The translations under genes and the position numbers were made by a program. The notes under the pieces were generated by a model. It did not search any database, was not told the origin of the DNA, and was given only the letters and a program-made list of their open reading frames with translations. Positions 31,576 to 38,307 of a stretch of DNA of 38,307 nucleotides are shown piece after piece. Each line of letters starts with the position of its first letter. Within the stretch, counting starts at the first letter, position 1. Origin of the DNA: an uncultured Collinsella sp. (GTDB lineage Bacteria > Actinomycetota > Coriobacteriia > Coriobacteriales > Coriobacteriaceae); the NCBI GenBank assembly GCA_900545615.1, contig UQZM01000015.1:1-38307 (forward strand). Direction: 5' to 3'.

Positions 31576-32451
31576 CTACGCGGAAAGCTCAAAGCCGTAC
31601 TTAGCCCAAATCTTCTGCGCCTTCTTGTTGGTCAGGCAGAAGTCGATGAACGCCTTGGCCTCGTCGGCATGCTCGGAGCTCTCGGCGACAGCACCGGGAT
31701 ACACGATGGGCTTGTGCGAGTCCTCGGGACACACAAAGGCCTCCTCGATACCGTCGTAGCGGAAGATGTCGGAACTGTAGACAAAGCCAGCCACGCAGTC
31801 GCCCGTAGAAACGTAGGCGGCAGCGGTGCCGACCTTGTCGGCCAGCGCGACCTTGTCGGCGATCTCGGGCACGTACTCGCCGTCATCGCCCTCGGTGCCG
31901 GTGTAGAGGCCCACAGAAGCCAGCGCCTGGTTGGCGTACTTGCCGGCGGGAACGGTCTTGGCGTCGCCGATGGCGATCTTGCCGTCCAGATTCGCGACGT
32001 CGGCGATGGCCTCGACCTTGGTGTCGGAGCCCTCGGCGCGAATGATCACGAGATCATTGACGAACATGTCCTCGCGCGTATCGGTATCGACGAGCTCGCC
32101 GGCCTCGGCGTCGTCCATGGTGCCCTTGGAGGCCGTGATGAGCACGTCGACGGCGGCACCGGCGCGCATCTGCTCGACAAGGTCGCCAGACGCCTTAAAC
32201 TGCGTGTCGGCAAACGTAGTGCCGGTCTGCTCGGTGTAGAGCCCCTGAACCTCGGGCAGGGCCTTCTCGAGCGAGTTGGCGGCAAAGACCTGCAGCTCGA
32301 CAGCCTTCTTCTTAGAGGAAGACTTGGCGGAGCCGACATCGGAGCCAGCGGGCTCGGACGTCTTGTTGCCCGAGCAGCCGGCAAGGCCAAGGCCGGCGGC
32401 AGCGGCAGCAGAAAGCGAGACAAAACCGCGGCGTGAAACCATATCGAACAT
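31576..32451 (-). CDS. modA: Molybdate-binding lipoprotein of ABC transporter
   Basis: Predicted 291-aa substrate-binding lipoprotein on the outer face of the membrane. The N-terminus has twin arginines (SRRGF, residues 6-10) and the lipobox LAGC with Cys26, followed by a Ser/Lys linker. The mature part begins LQVFAANSLEKALPEVQ, like ModA, where early Ser residues bind the oxyanion; LITASKGTMDDA and VYPGAVAESSEHADEAKAF are further ModA-like segments. The ATG at 32451 has AAAGGG 7 nt upstream. A palindromic operator candidate lies upstream. Tungstate specificity cannot be excluded. Confidence 0.92.
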   Translation of the reverse strand: MFDMVSRRGFVSLSAAAAAGLGLAGCSGNKTSEPAGSDVGSAKSSSKKKAVELQVFAANSLEKALPEVQGLYTEQTGTTFADTQFKASGDLVEQMRAGAAVDVLITASKGTMDDAEAGELVDTDTREDMFVNDLVIIRAEGSDTKVEAIADVANLDGKIAIGDAKTVPAGKYANQALASVGLYTGTEGDDGEYVPEIADKVALADKVGTAAAYVSTGDCVAGFVYSSDIFRYDGIEEAFVCPEDSHKPIVYPGAVAESSEHADEAKAFIDFCLTNKKAQKIWAKYGFELSA

Positions 32452-32511
32452 ATTCAACCCTTTCGAACGCTATGCCCGGGCACCCCGCCGCAGGCTTTAT
32501 TCTGTTACTAG

Positions 32512-32517
32512 ATTATA
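32512..32517 (-). promoter_or_regulatory. Putative modABC -10 box
   Basis: TATAAT on the minus strand, about 60 nt upstream of the modA start. No good -35 is seen, which fits an activated or repressed promoter near the palindromes at 32540-32564. Confidence 0.5.
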
Positions 32518-32539
32518 CTTACGCGCGAATAATGGTAGT

Positions 32540-32564
32540 GAGAAATTATTCTCGCCAGAGAATA
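32540..32564. promoter_or_regulatory. Overlapping palindromes upstream of modA, putative operator
   Basis: GAGAAATTATTCTC (32540-32553) has perfect 5-nt arms, and TATTCTC-GCCA-GAGAATA (32547-32564) has perfect 7-nt arms; they share the middle. They lie 25-50 bp upstream of the -10. A ModE-like molybdate sensor is a natural candidate to bind here, but the sequence is not the E. coli ModE box. Confidence 0.5.
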
Positions 32565-32654
32565 TAGTTTCGAGTTGCCGTGCACCTCGGCGTCGCTTCG
32601 GCGGAAAACAAAGGCGGAGCAGCCGTTCAGGTCGCCCCGCCGCAGGTAAACCGC

Positions 32655-33134
32655 TTAGTTGGTATGTCCGCCGCCCGCTGTCATCTGAGCCGCATGCTCC
32701 AGCTGGTCTGCTATGGCCTCCCAGCTTTCGCGGGCGGCCTTCGTAGAACCGGGAAAGTTTACGACAAGCGTATGACCTCGTTGCATGCAAATAGCGCGCG
32801 AGAGCATAGCGCGGCGCGTCTTGGTCATGGAGTACGCACGGATTGCCTCTGCAATACCCGGCACATCGCGGTCGCAGACGGCACGCGTCGCCTCGGGCGT
32901 CACGTCGCGCATCGAAAGTCCCGTGCCGCCACAGGTGAGCACGACATTGGCGTGGCACGCATCGGCAGCTTCCACAATGGCATCACCGATCTCGCTGGCG
33001 TCGTCGCGCACGACCACATGTGAGACGACCGTCCAGCCCTGCGCCTTGATAAGTTCCTCGAGTGCGGCTCCAGCCTCGTCCTGAGCAAGATCGCGCGTAT
33101 CCGAGCACGTCACGATCGAAATCTTCAACTCCAT
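32655..33134 (-). CDS. mog: Molybdopterin adenylyltransferase (MogA/MoaB family)
   Basis: Predicted 159-aa enzyme that adenylylates molybdopterin before molybdenum insertion. The family signature TCGGTGLSMRDVTPEAT is intact, with the conserved aspartate in VVRDD. NFPGSTKAARE near the C-terminus is typical. The ATG at 33134 follows AGGAGG. The gene begins 10 nt after the moeA stop, and the two act in consecutive steps. MogA and MoaB-type members are hard to separate; the neighbouring moeA supports the adenylyltransferase role. Confidence 0.9.
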   Translation of the reverse strand: MELKISIVTCSDTRDLAQDEAGAALEELIKAQGWTVVSHVVVRDDASEIGDAIVEAADACHANVVLTCGGTGLSMRDVTPEATRAVCDRDVPGIAEAIRAYSMTKTRRAMLSRAICMQRGHTLVVNFPGSTKAARESWEAIADQLEHAAQMTAGGGHTN

Positions 33135-33144
33135 AGTCTTCCTC

Positions 33145-34407
33145 CTACAACACCGTGCCCTCGGGCAGGTCGACACGCACGACACCCACGACGTCGCCCG
33201 CCTTGAGCTCGCACGGTCCTTCGTCAATACGCAGCAGGCAGTTGGACCGCTGCATCGTGCCGAGCAGCGCCGAATTCTGCGTCTTGGCCTCGGTCACCAA
33301 CAGCTCACCGGTCTCGGGGTCGCGCAAAACCGTGGCGCGATCGAAGAAGCGTCGGTCCTGGCGCTTTTTCACGCCGTGCGTGAGCGTCGCCTGCTGCACG
33401 GGACGCGCACCCTCGGAAAAACCGCGCATCTTGCGAATCGCCGGACGGGCAAGCATCTCAAAGCCCACATACGCCGCGGCCGGATTGCCTGAAAGCCCCA
33501 GGTAGGGCTTACCCCCGAGCAAGCCAAACGTGATGGCCTTGCCCGGACGCATCGAGATGCGATCGAACAGCACCTCGCCCTCGCGCCGGACGAGCGCCGT
33601 CACGTAGTCGTAATCGCCCGCCGAGGCGCCACCACTTGTAATGACAAAATCGCACTCTCGCGTGGCGCGATGCACCAGCTCGGCAATCGCCTGCTCATCG
33701 TCGGGCGCAATACCGTAGAACACCGGATCTGCCCCGGCATCGAGCGCCTCGGCCATCAGCGCCGAGGAGTTGGAATCGCGAATCTGACCGCGCGCCGGTA
33801 CCTTACTCGGTGCGACCAGTTCCGTGCCCAGCGAGATAATGCCCACGCGCGGGGCGGCATGTACCTTCACGCTCGCGTATCCGGCGCTTGCCAGCAAGCC
33901 GGCGCCCGCCGGGGCCACGACCTCGCCGGCATGCATCACAACATCGCCGGCATGGGCCTCCTCGGCGGCAGAGCGAACGTTCTCCCCTACCTTGGCAGGC
34001 GCCGAGAAGCGAACGTGCGAGCCCTCGTTGCCATCGCCGTCGAGCACGTCGACGATCTCGTACTTCACCACGGCATCGGCACCTTCGGGCACCGGCGCGC
34101 CCGTCATGATGCGGACGGTCTCGCCCGCGCCGATTGTGCCCTCAAAGACATGGCCCGCGGCCTCGTGTCCGATAACGTCGAGCGTCACCGGCGCCTCGCT
34201 AGATGCCTGCGCCAAGTCCGCCGAGTGCACGGCATATCCGTCCATAGCGCTGTTGGCAAACGGCGAGATGTCGATATCGGCCACCGCGTCCTCGGCCAAG
34301 GGGAGACCGGTGGCCTGCCACACGGGAATCTCGACGAGATCGGTCGGAGCAACATGCGACAGAACAATCGACTGCGCGTCCTCCAGCGGAATGAGTTTCT
34401 CTGCCAT
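33145..34407 (-). CDS. moeA: Molybdopterin molybdenumtransferase MoeA
   Basis: Predicted 420-aa enzyme that inserts molybdenum from molybdate into adenylylated molybdopterin. The N-terminal MoeA domain has PFANSAMDGYAV; the middle MogA-like domain has TSGGASAGDYDYV and PGKAITFGLL, then GLSGNPAAAYVGFEM; the C-terminal beta-barrel domain (domain IV) closes the protein. The ATG at 34407 has AGAGGTG upstream; a GTG two codons earlier is possible. It heads moeA-mog-modABC on the minus strand and diverges from the CLC gene. Confidence 0.93.
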   Translation of the reverse strand: MAEKLIPLEDAQSIVLSHVAPTDLVEIPVWQATGLPLAEDAVADIDISPFANSAMDGYAVHSADLAQASSEAPVTLDVIGHEAAGHVFEGTIGAGETVRIMTGAPVPEGADAVVKYEIVDVLDGDGNEGSHVRFSAPAKVGENVRSAAEEAHAGDVVMHAGEVVAPAGAGLLASAGYASVKVHAAPRVGIISLGTELVAPSKVPARGQIRDSNSSALMAEALDAGADPVFYGIAPDDEQAIAELVHRATRECDFVITSGGASAGDYDYVTALVRREGEVLFDRISMRPGKAITFGLLGGKPYLGLSGNPAAAYVGFEMLARPAIRKMRGFSEGARPVQQATLTHGVKKRQDRRFFDRATVLRDPETGELLVTEAKTQNSALLGTMQRSNCLLRIDEGPCELKAGDVVGVVRVDLPEGTVL

Positions 34408-34464
34408 ATGCACCTCTTAATGCCACGGCGCACAACAGGGACGCCGATTCTTTATGCTTGTCTC

Positions 34465-34470
34465 AGTATA
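34465..34470 (-). promoter_or_regulatory. moeA: Putative moeA -10 box
   Basis: TATACT on the minus strand about 58 nt before the moeA ATG, in the divergent intergenic region. The -35 is not clear. Confidence 0.4.
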
Positions 34471-34582
34471 ATCCCCCGACGCGCGACCGCGACTCGGCCT
34501 GTACCCGCAAATACACCTGTCGGTTGCAGGCCGCGAAACAGAATGGACACCAACCCACCGGCTCATCGCGTTTACCGCGTTT

Positions 34583-34588
34583 TATAAT
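34583..34588 (+). promoter_or_regulatory. Putative -10 box of the CLC gene
   Basis: Consensus TATAAT on the plus strand 30 nt upstream of the CLC start; no convincing -35. I looked for a fluoride riboswitch between here and 34415 and saw none. Confidence 0.45.
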
Positions 34589-34617
34589 GCTTGCGTTGCA
34601 ACCTAAAAGAGGAACGT

Positions 34618-36039
34618 ATGGCTCATAACGACAAACCCGAAAGCGCAAACGAGGCGCAGAATCATTCCCAGCCGCTCGACGACGGCGGCTTTTTCTCTCT
34701 GAACGACGTCATCACGGCAGGCAGGCATCAGCTCACCCGCTCCGAGCACCTCTTGGCTGCCGACACGCGCCGCAACGCCCGCAACCTACTCGCGAGCGCC
34801 AAGTTGCTCGCACTCGTCATCATTGTCTCGCTCGCCATGGGCGTTGCCGCCTGGGCGTTTTTGGCCTCGCTGAATATCGCGACCGACTATCGCGAGCACC
34901 ATGTGTGGGTCTACGCCTTGCTTCCCGTTGTGGGCGTTGCCACCGCATGGGTGTACAAAAACCACGGTCTCGCCGCCAAACGCGGTAACAACCTGGTCAT
35001 CGACTCCGCTCTGGGCACCCGCCTCATCCATATGCGCATGGCCGTCCTCACCTTCGTCTGCTCCACGCTCACGCACCTAACGGGCGGATCGGCCGGTCGC
35101 GAGGGAGCTGCGGTGCAGATTGGCGGCACCATCGCCAGCAACATCTCGAGCCTCGCCCACCTCAAAAAGCATGACCACCACGACCTCATGCTCGCCGGCA
35201 TCTCGTCGGCCTTTGGCGCCGTATTTGGCTCGCCCCTTGCCGGAGCTTTCTTTGGCATGGAGATGTGCTTTATCGGCAAGATCGACTACACGGCGGGCAT
35301 CTACTGCCTGGTCGCCTCGTTTACCGGCTACTTTACATCACTCGCCCTGGGTACCGAGTACGAAGCGAATGTCATCGCCAGCGTTCCCGCCATGACGCCC
35401 AACACAGTCGTCATCGTTGTTATCAGCGCCATTATCTTCGGTCTGACGGCACGCCTCTTTGCCTGGTCGGTTCGAACCGTCAAGAGCCTGTACAGTCGCT
35501 TTATCACCAATTACCTTATTCGCGCACTCATAGGCGCACTCGTGGTTTTGGCCGCCTATGTCCTCCTCGACGCCTGGGACTACGCCGGCCTTTCCACGTG
35601 GCTTTCCGGCGCCGGGTTCTCCGGTAACACTACCCTTGCTGACGCATCCATCAAGCTCGTGGTGACGGCGCTCACCTTGGGCGCTGGCTTCCAAGGCGGC
35701 GAGGTCACGCCCCTGTTTGGCATCGGTGCGGCACTCGGTGGCTGGATAGGTTGCCTTACCGGGCTCGACCCCAGTTTTCTGGCGGCTCTCGGCATGCTCG
35801 GCGTGTTCTGCGCCGGCCTCAACGTGCCCATCACCACCTGCATGATGGCCATCGACCTGTTCCACGGCACGGCCGCCGGGTTCTTTGTCATCGTGGCCTT
35901 TATCAGCTACCTAACCGGCGGACACCGCGGCGTGTACCCCGCCCAGCGCATCATCTCACCCAAGCGCCGTTCGCTTATTGTGGATGAGGGCGGTACGGTA
36001 GCGGAGGCTATCGAGCGCCACAACGACCTGATAGAGTAG
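34618..36039 (+). CDS. CLC family anion channel/antiporter, fluoride-type features
   Basis: Predicted 473-aa polytopic membrane protein of the CLC family with a ~65-aa N-terminal cytoplasmic extension. The external-gate motif is GGSAGREGAAVQ, the second filter region is GAGFQGGEVTPLFGIGAALGG, and the first filter region reads KRGNNLVIDSA rather than GSGIP. GNN at that site and GGEVTPLF are, from memory, typical of CLC-F fluoride/proton antiporters. Fluoride export is therefore the favoured reading, with chloride transport as the alternative. The ATG at 34618 follows AAAGAGGAAC; the open frame begins 9 codons earlier but with no ribosome site. The stop is followed by the lipid kinase gene after about 90 nt. 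Confidence 0.85.
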   Translation: MAHNDKPESANEAQNHSQPLDDGGFFSLNDVITAGRHQLTRSEHLLAADTRRNARNLLASAKLLALVIIVSLAMGVAAWAFLASLNIATDYREHHVWVYALLPVVGVATAWVYKNHGLAAKRGNNLVIDSALGTRLIHMRMAVLTFVCSTLTHLTGGSAGREGAAVQIGGTIASNISSLAHLKKHDHHDLMLAGISSAFGAVFGSPLAGAFFGMEMCFIGKIDYTAGIYCLVASFTGYFTSLALGTEYEANVIASVPAMTPNTVVIVVISAIIFGLTARLFAWSVRTVKSLYSRFITNYLIRALIGALVVLAAYVLLDAWDYAGLSTWLSGAGFSGNTTLADASIKLVVTALTLGAGFQGGEVTPLFGIGAALGGWIGCLTGLDPSFLAALGMLGVFCAGLNVPITTCMMAIDLFHGTAAGFFVIVAFISYLTGGHRGVYPAQRIISPKRRSLIVDEGGTVAEAIERHNDLIE

Positions 36040-36126
36040 ACGTTAGTATTCGCCGTGCAGCCACAATCGGGGGCAATTCGACCTGAGCGCGACCGCACTG
36101 TCATGCCATACGCCGGGAGTCACCCC

Positions 36127-37089
36127 ATGCACGCAACTGATTTTGGTCGCACGCTCATCATCGCCAATCCTGCCGCCCAGTCGGGCGCCGCGCATGAGGT
36201 TGCCGAGCGCCTGCAACGCTTTTTGGACATGACCGCGCGCGCATCCCAGTTTGACCTGGTGCTGACCGAACGCACGGGGCACGCCAAGGAGCTTGCCGCG
36301 CGGGCCCAGGGCTATCGAACCGTTATCGCCCTTGGCGGAGATGGCGTGATCCACGAGGTCGTCAATGGACTCATGACGCTGGATGAATCGGTCCGTCCCG
36401 CCCTTGCCGTCCTACCCGTGGGTTCCGGCAACGATTTTGCCCAAACGCTCGGTATCGAAGATTTCTCCGGTAAGGATTTTGGCGCGCTGCTCACCTGTGA
36501 GCTGCAGCGTCAGGACATCGGGCGGATTCGCTCATGGAACCCCGCAAACGGCAGCGGTGAGGCGATCGTCGAGTATTACGACCAGACGCTCTCCGTCGGT
36601 ATTGATGCCGCCATCGGCCTTGGCACCACCGAACTGCGCAAAAAGACCGGTTTGACGGGTGCTCCGCTCTACACCCTTTCGGGACTTGAGCAGTTTGGCC
36701 TGCACTATCGCAACTACCCCATGACAGCCAGCTTTGACGGCGCGCCCGCCGAGCGCGTGAGGGCGATCATCATGGCGATTCAGCTGGGCCCCACGTATGG
36801 CTCGGGCTATCGCATCTGCCCCGATGCCGACCCCTGCGACGGCATGCTCGACGTCTGTTACGCCTGCGGCCCCGTCCCTCGTGCGGTTGCCCTGCCTATG
36901 TTTCTTTCGGCCAAGGACGGCCACCATACCAAGTTACCGCCGGTTCGCATGCGCCGCTGCCACCATGCCGAGCTCACCTTTGAGGAGCCCGACTTCCCCA
37001 TCCAAGTCGACGGCGAGCCCGTTGTCGCCTCGCGCATCGAGGTCGACGTCCTCGGCGGCGCCCTCCACGTCTGGCACCCCACCCGCTAA
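36127..37089 (+). CDS. Diacylglycerol kinase family lipid kinase (YegS/DgkB-like)
   Basis: Predicted 320-aa soluble or membrane-associated kinase that phosphorylates diacylglycerol or a related lipid. The N-terminal catalytic domain has IIANPAAQSG, the nucleotide loop GGDGVIHEVVNGL and PVGSGNDFAQTLG, followed by the C-terminal beta-sandwich domain ending in PIQVDGEPV. The open frame starts at 36055, but GGGAG 7 nt before the ATG at 36127 and family alignment favour the latter. It lies downstream of the CLC gene on the same strand. Substrate class is uncertain. Confidence 0.88.
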   Translation: MHATDFGRTLIIANPAAQSGAAHEVAERLQRFLDMTARASQFDLVLTERTGHAKELAARAQGYRTVIALGGDGVIHEVVNGLMTLDESVRPALAVLPVGSGNDFAQTLGIEDFSGKDFGALLTCELQRQDIGRIRSWNPANGSGEAIVEYYDQTLSVGIDAAIGLGTTELRKKTGLTGAPLYTLSGLEQFGLHYRNYPMTASFDGAPAERVRAIIMAIQLGPTYGSGYRICPDADPCDGMLDVCYACGPVPRAVALPMFLSAKDGHHTKLPPVRMRRCHHAELTFEEPDFPIQVDGEPVVASRIEVDVLGGALHVWHPTR

Positions 37090-37100
37090 CCACACCCAAG

Positions 37101-37163
37101 TTGCGGTGAAATAGGGACTGTTTATGCAGCTAAAGCCGCAAAACAGTCCCTATTTCACCGCAA
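37101..37163. repeat. Palindromic repeat, family B (copy 3), perfect arms
   Basis: Left arm 37101-37123 (starting TTGCGGTGAAATAGGGACTG) and right arm 37141-37163 are exact 23-nt reverse complements around a 17-nt spacer. It sits between the convergent lipid kinase and release-factor-like genes, where it could also end both transcripts. The right arm is followed by TTTATGAGGA, like the other copies. Confidence 0.85.
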
Positions 37164-37175
37164 TTTATGAGGAAG

Positions 37176-37556
37176 CTATTCGTCGCTGCCCGGTTTGCGA
37201 CGGTTGGCCTTTTTAATGGCGTTGAAGTGCTTGTCATTGAGCCTGCGCTGGCGAGAGCGCTGAGGCACCTTGGTCTTTACGCGTCGGCGCGGTGGACGCC
37301 CGCGACGCTCAAGCTCTGCCCTCAGCTTACGCAAACAGCAGCTGCGATTCTGAAACTGACTGCGGCTCTCGCGCGCCGTCACGGTAATCCCCGAAGGGAT
37401 ATGTTTCATGCGCACCGCCGAGTCCGTCGTGTTCACGCCTTGCCCGCCCGGACCCGTCGCGCGAAACACCTGTACCTCGCAATCGCGCGCCAGCTCCTCG
37501 ACCGACATCTCGGCATAGCGCGCATACTCGCGCCATCCCATCTTGTTCTCGTCCAT
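37176..37556 (-). CDS. Release-factor-like peptidyl-tRNA hydrolase domain protein (GGQ motif)
   Basis: Predicted 126-aa protein with a single RF-1 domain. The catalytic GGQ loop is GPGGQGVNTTDSAVRM. The C-terminus is rich in Arg/Lys (RRRVKTKVPQRSRQRR), as in ArfB/YaeJ-type rescue factors that act on stalled ribosomes. There is no stop-codon recognition domain, so it is not RF1 or RF2. The ATG at 37556 with GGGGAGGTG upstream gives MDENKMGWREYARYAEMSVE; the longer open frame crosses the palindrome and is rejected. Confidence 0.82.
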   Translation of the reverse strand: MDENKMGWREYARYAEMSVEELARDCEVQVFRATGPGGQGVNTTDSAVRMKHIPSGITVTARESRSQFQNRSCCLRKLRAELERRGRPPRRRVKTKVPQRSRQRRLNDKHFNAIKKANRRKPGSDE

Positions 37557-37581
37557 ATCAACACCTCCCCTCATACAAAAA

Positions 37582-37612
37582 ATGTGACAAAGGGACAGTC
37601 CCTTTGTCACAT
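37582..37612. repeat. 31-bp perfect palindrome, family A (copy 2)
   Basis: Identical to 1183-1213 except that the central base is A instead of T. It lies between xpt and the release-factor-like gene on the minus strand. Confidence 0.85.
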
Positions 37613-37639
37613 CGCATATCAATCGCTTGTGTTGCGAGC

Positions 37640-38218
37640 CTAGGCGAAGGTAATCTCGCCGTTCTCGCAGTCCATATCGGCGATACGGGCCAGGCTCTCA
37701 ACGCGGAAGCCGCGCTTGCGGAGCTTATCGCCGCCGCCCTGGAAGCCCTTCTCCACTGCAATGCCAATACCGGACACCTCGGCACCTGCAGCCTCGCAGA
37801 TCTTGATAAGACCCTCGAGCGCGCAGCCGTTGGCCAAAAAGTCGTCGATAATCAGGACCTTGTCGCCCTCGGACAGGAAGCGCTTGCCGACGATGACCGG
37901 GTACTCCTTCTGCTTGGTAAAGGAGTAGATGGTCGTGGCATACTGCTCGCCGTCGAGGTTGATGGACTGGGCCTTCTTGGCAAAGACCACCGGCACGCCG
38001 CCAAAATGCTGGGCAGCAATGCAGGCCATACCAATGCCCGAAGCCTCGATGGTCAGGATCTTGTTGATCTCGACGCCCTCGAACAGACGGGCCCACTCGG
38101 CGCCCATGTGGTCGAACAGCTCAACGTCGCACTGGTGGTTGAGGAAGGCATCAACCTTAAGGACGTTACCGGCCTTTACGATGCCGTCACGGCGAATACG
38201 ATCCTCAAGCTCCTGCAT
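37640..38218 (-). CDS. xpt: Xanthine phosphoribosyltransferase
   Basis: Predicted 192-aa purine salvage enzyme that forms XMP from xanthine and PRPP. It begins MQELEDRIRRDGIVKAGNVL and has the PRPP motif VLIIDDFLANG and the LTIEASGIGMACIAA loop, as in Bacillus Xpt. The ATG at 38218 has AAAGGG upstream. No purine riboswitch is visible in the 89 bases left before the window ends. The xanthine link to the hydroxylase at 9.9 kb is notable but the genes are far apart. Confidence 0.93.
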   Translation of the reverse strand: MQELEDRIRRDGIVKAGNVLKVDAFLNHQCDVELFDHMGAEWARLFEGVEINKILTIEASGIGMACIAAQHFGGVPVVFAKKAQSINLDGEQYATTIYSFTKQKEYPVIVGKRFLSEGDKVLIIDDFLANGCALEGLIKICEAAGAEVSGIGIAVEKGFQGGGDKLRKRGFRVESLARIADMDCENGEITFA

Positions 38219-38307
38219 GGCGCAACCCTTTCTCGCGGCAATGATTCCGCGCGATGAACAAACGTTGCACGATAGTCTACCACGGACCGACCCCCGCCCG
38301 CCCCACA

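Noticed and set aside
34415..34617. Fluoride riboswitch upstream of the CLC gene
   Set aside because: I could not find the conserved core sequences, only a -10 box and the divergent moeA promoter.
38219..38307. Purine riboswitch upstream of xpt
   Set aside because: No guanine-riboswitch core loops are visible in the remaining 89 bases, though the window may end too early.
1..38307. CRISPR array, prophage or insertion sequence transposase
   Set aside because: No regularly spaced direct repeats, phage genes, integrase or transposase frames are seen; the repeats are short palindromes only.

Overview
The window looks like a chromosomal segment of a strictly anaerobic, high-GC gut actinobacterium of the class Coriobacteriia, most probably Collinsella or a close relative. 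This is inferred from the protein families, the selenium and molybdenum gene content and the style of the intergenic palindromes; no 16S or other decisive marker is present. Nearly all genes from 1.5 to 34.4 kb lie on the minus strand.

Layout by region. 0-1.5 kb: a plus-strand M24 peptidase flanked by stacked palindromic repeats. 1.5-9.7 kb (minus): folC, a structured intergenic RNA candidate ending in a terminator just before folC, valS, then tig-clpP-clpX and tRNA-Leu. 9.9-15.1 kb: a two-gene molybdenum hydroxylase (xanthine dehydrogenase family) and NADP-type glutamate dehydrogenase. 15.4-18.9 kb: selA-selB-selC, including the selenocysteine tRNA. 19.1-21.7 kb: a FocA-type formate channel, tRNA-Gly, tRNA-Pro and a BrnQ transporter. 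21.8-28.5 kb: a likely operon of two double-cubane-cluster (HgdB-like) reductases, their ATP-dependent activase, selD, yedF, a DUF3343 gene and a cysteine desulfurase. 29.0-34.4 kb: molybdate ABC transporter (modA, an unusual modB, modC) with mogA and moeA. 34.6-38.3 kb: a CLC-type channel, a diacylglycerol-kinase-like lipid kinase, a GGQ release-factor-like rescue protein and xpt.

The theme from 9.9 to 34.4 kb is selenium plus molybdenum. Molybdate is imported (ModABC) and built into cofactor (MogA, MoeA) for the hydroxylase here, and probably for a formate dehydrogenase elsewhere, which the FocA channel and the Sec machinery suggest. Selenium is handled by cysteine desulfurase, DUF3343 and YedF, activated by SelD, and used by SelA, SelB and tRNA-Sec.

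The selD gene itself contains an in-frame UGA at the catalytic position, so SelD is very probably a selenoprotein. An annotation that reads this UGA as stop loses the first 17-20 residues.

The most interesting undescribed features are: (1) the double-cubane reductases and activase in one operon with selenium-transfer genes, with a covarying ~100-nt hairpin after each reductase gene; (2) a multi-helix RNA plus intrinsic terminator directly upstream of folC; (3) several families of long perfect palindromes; (4) a ModB permease with a ~190-residue extracytoplasmic N-terminal domain.
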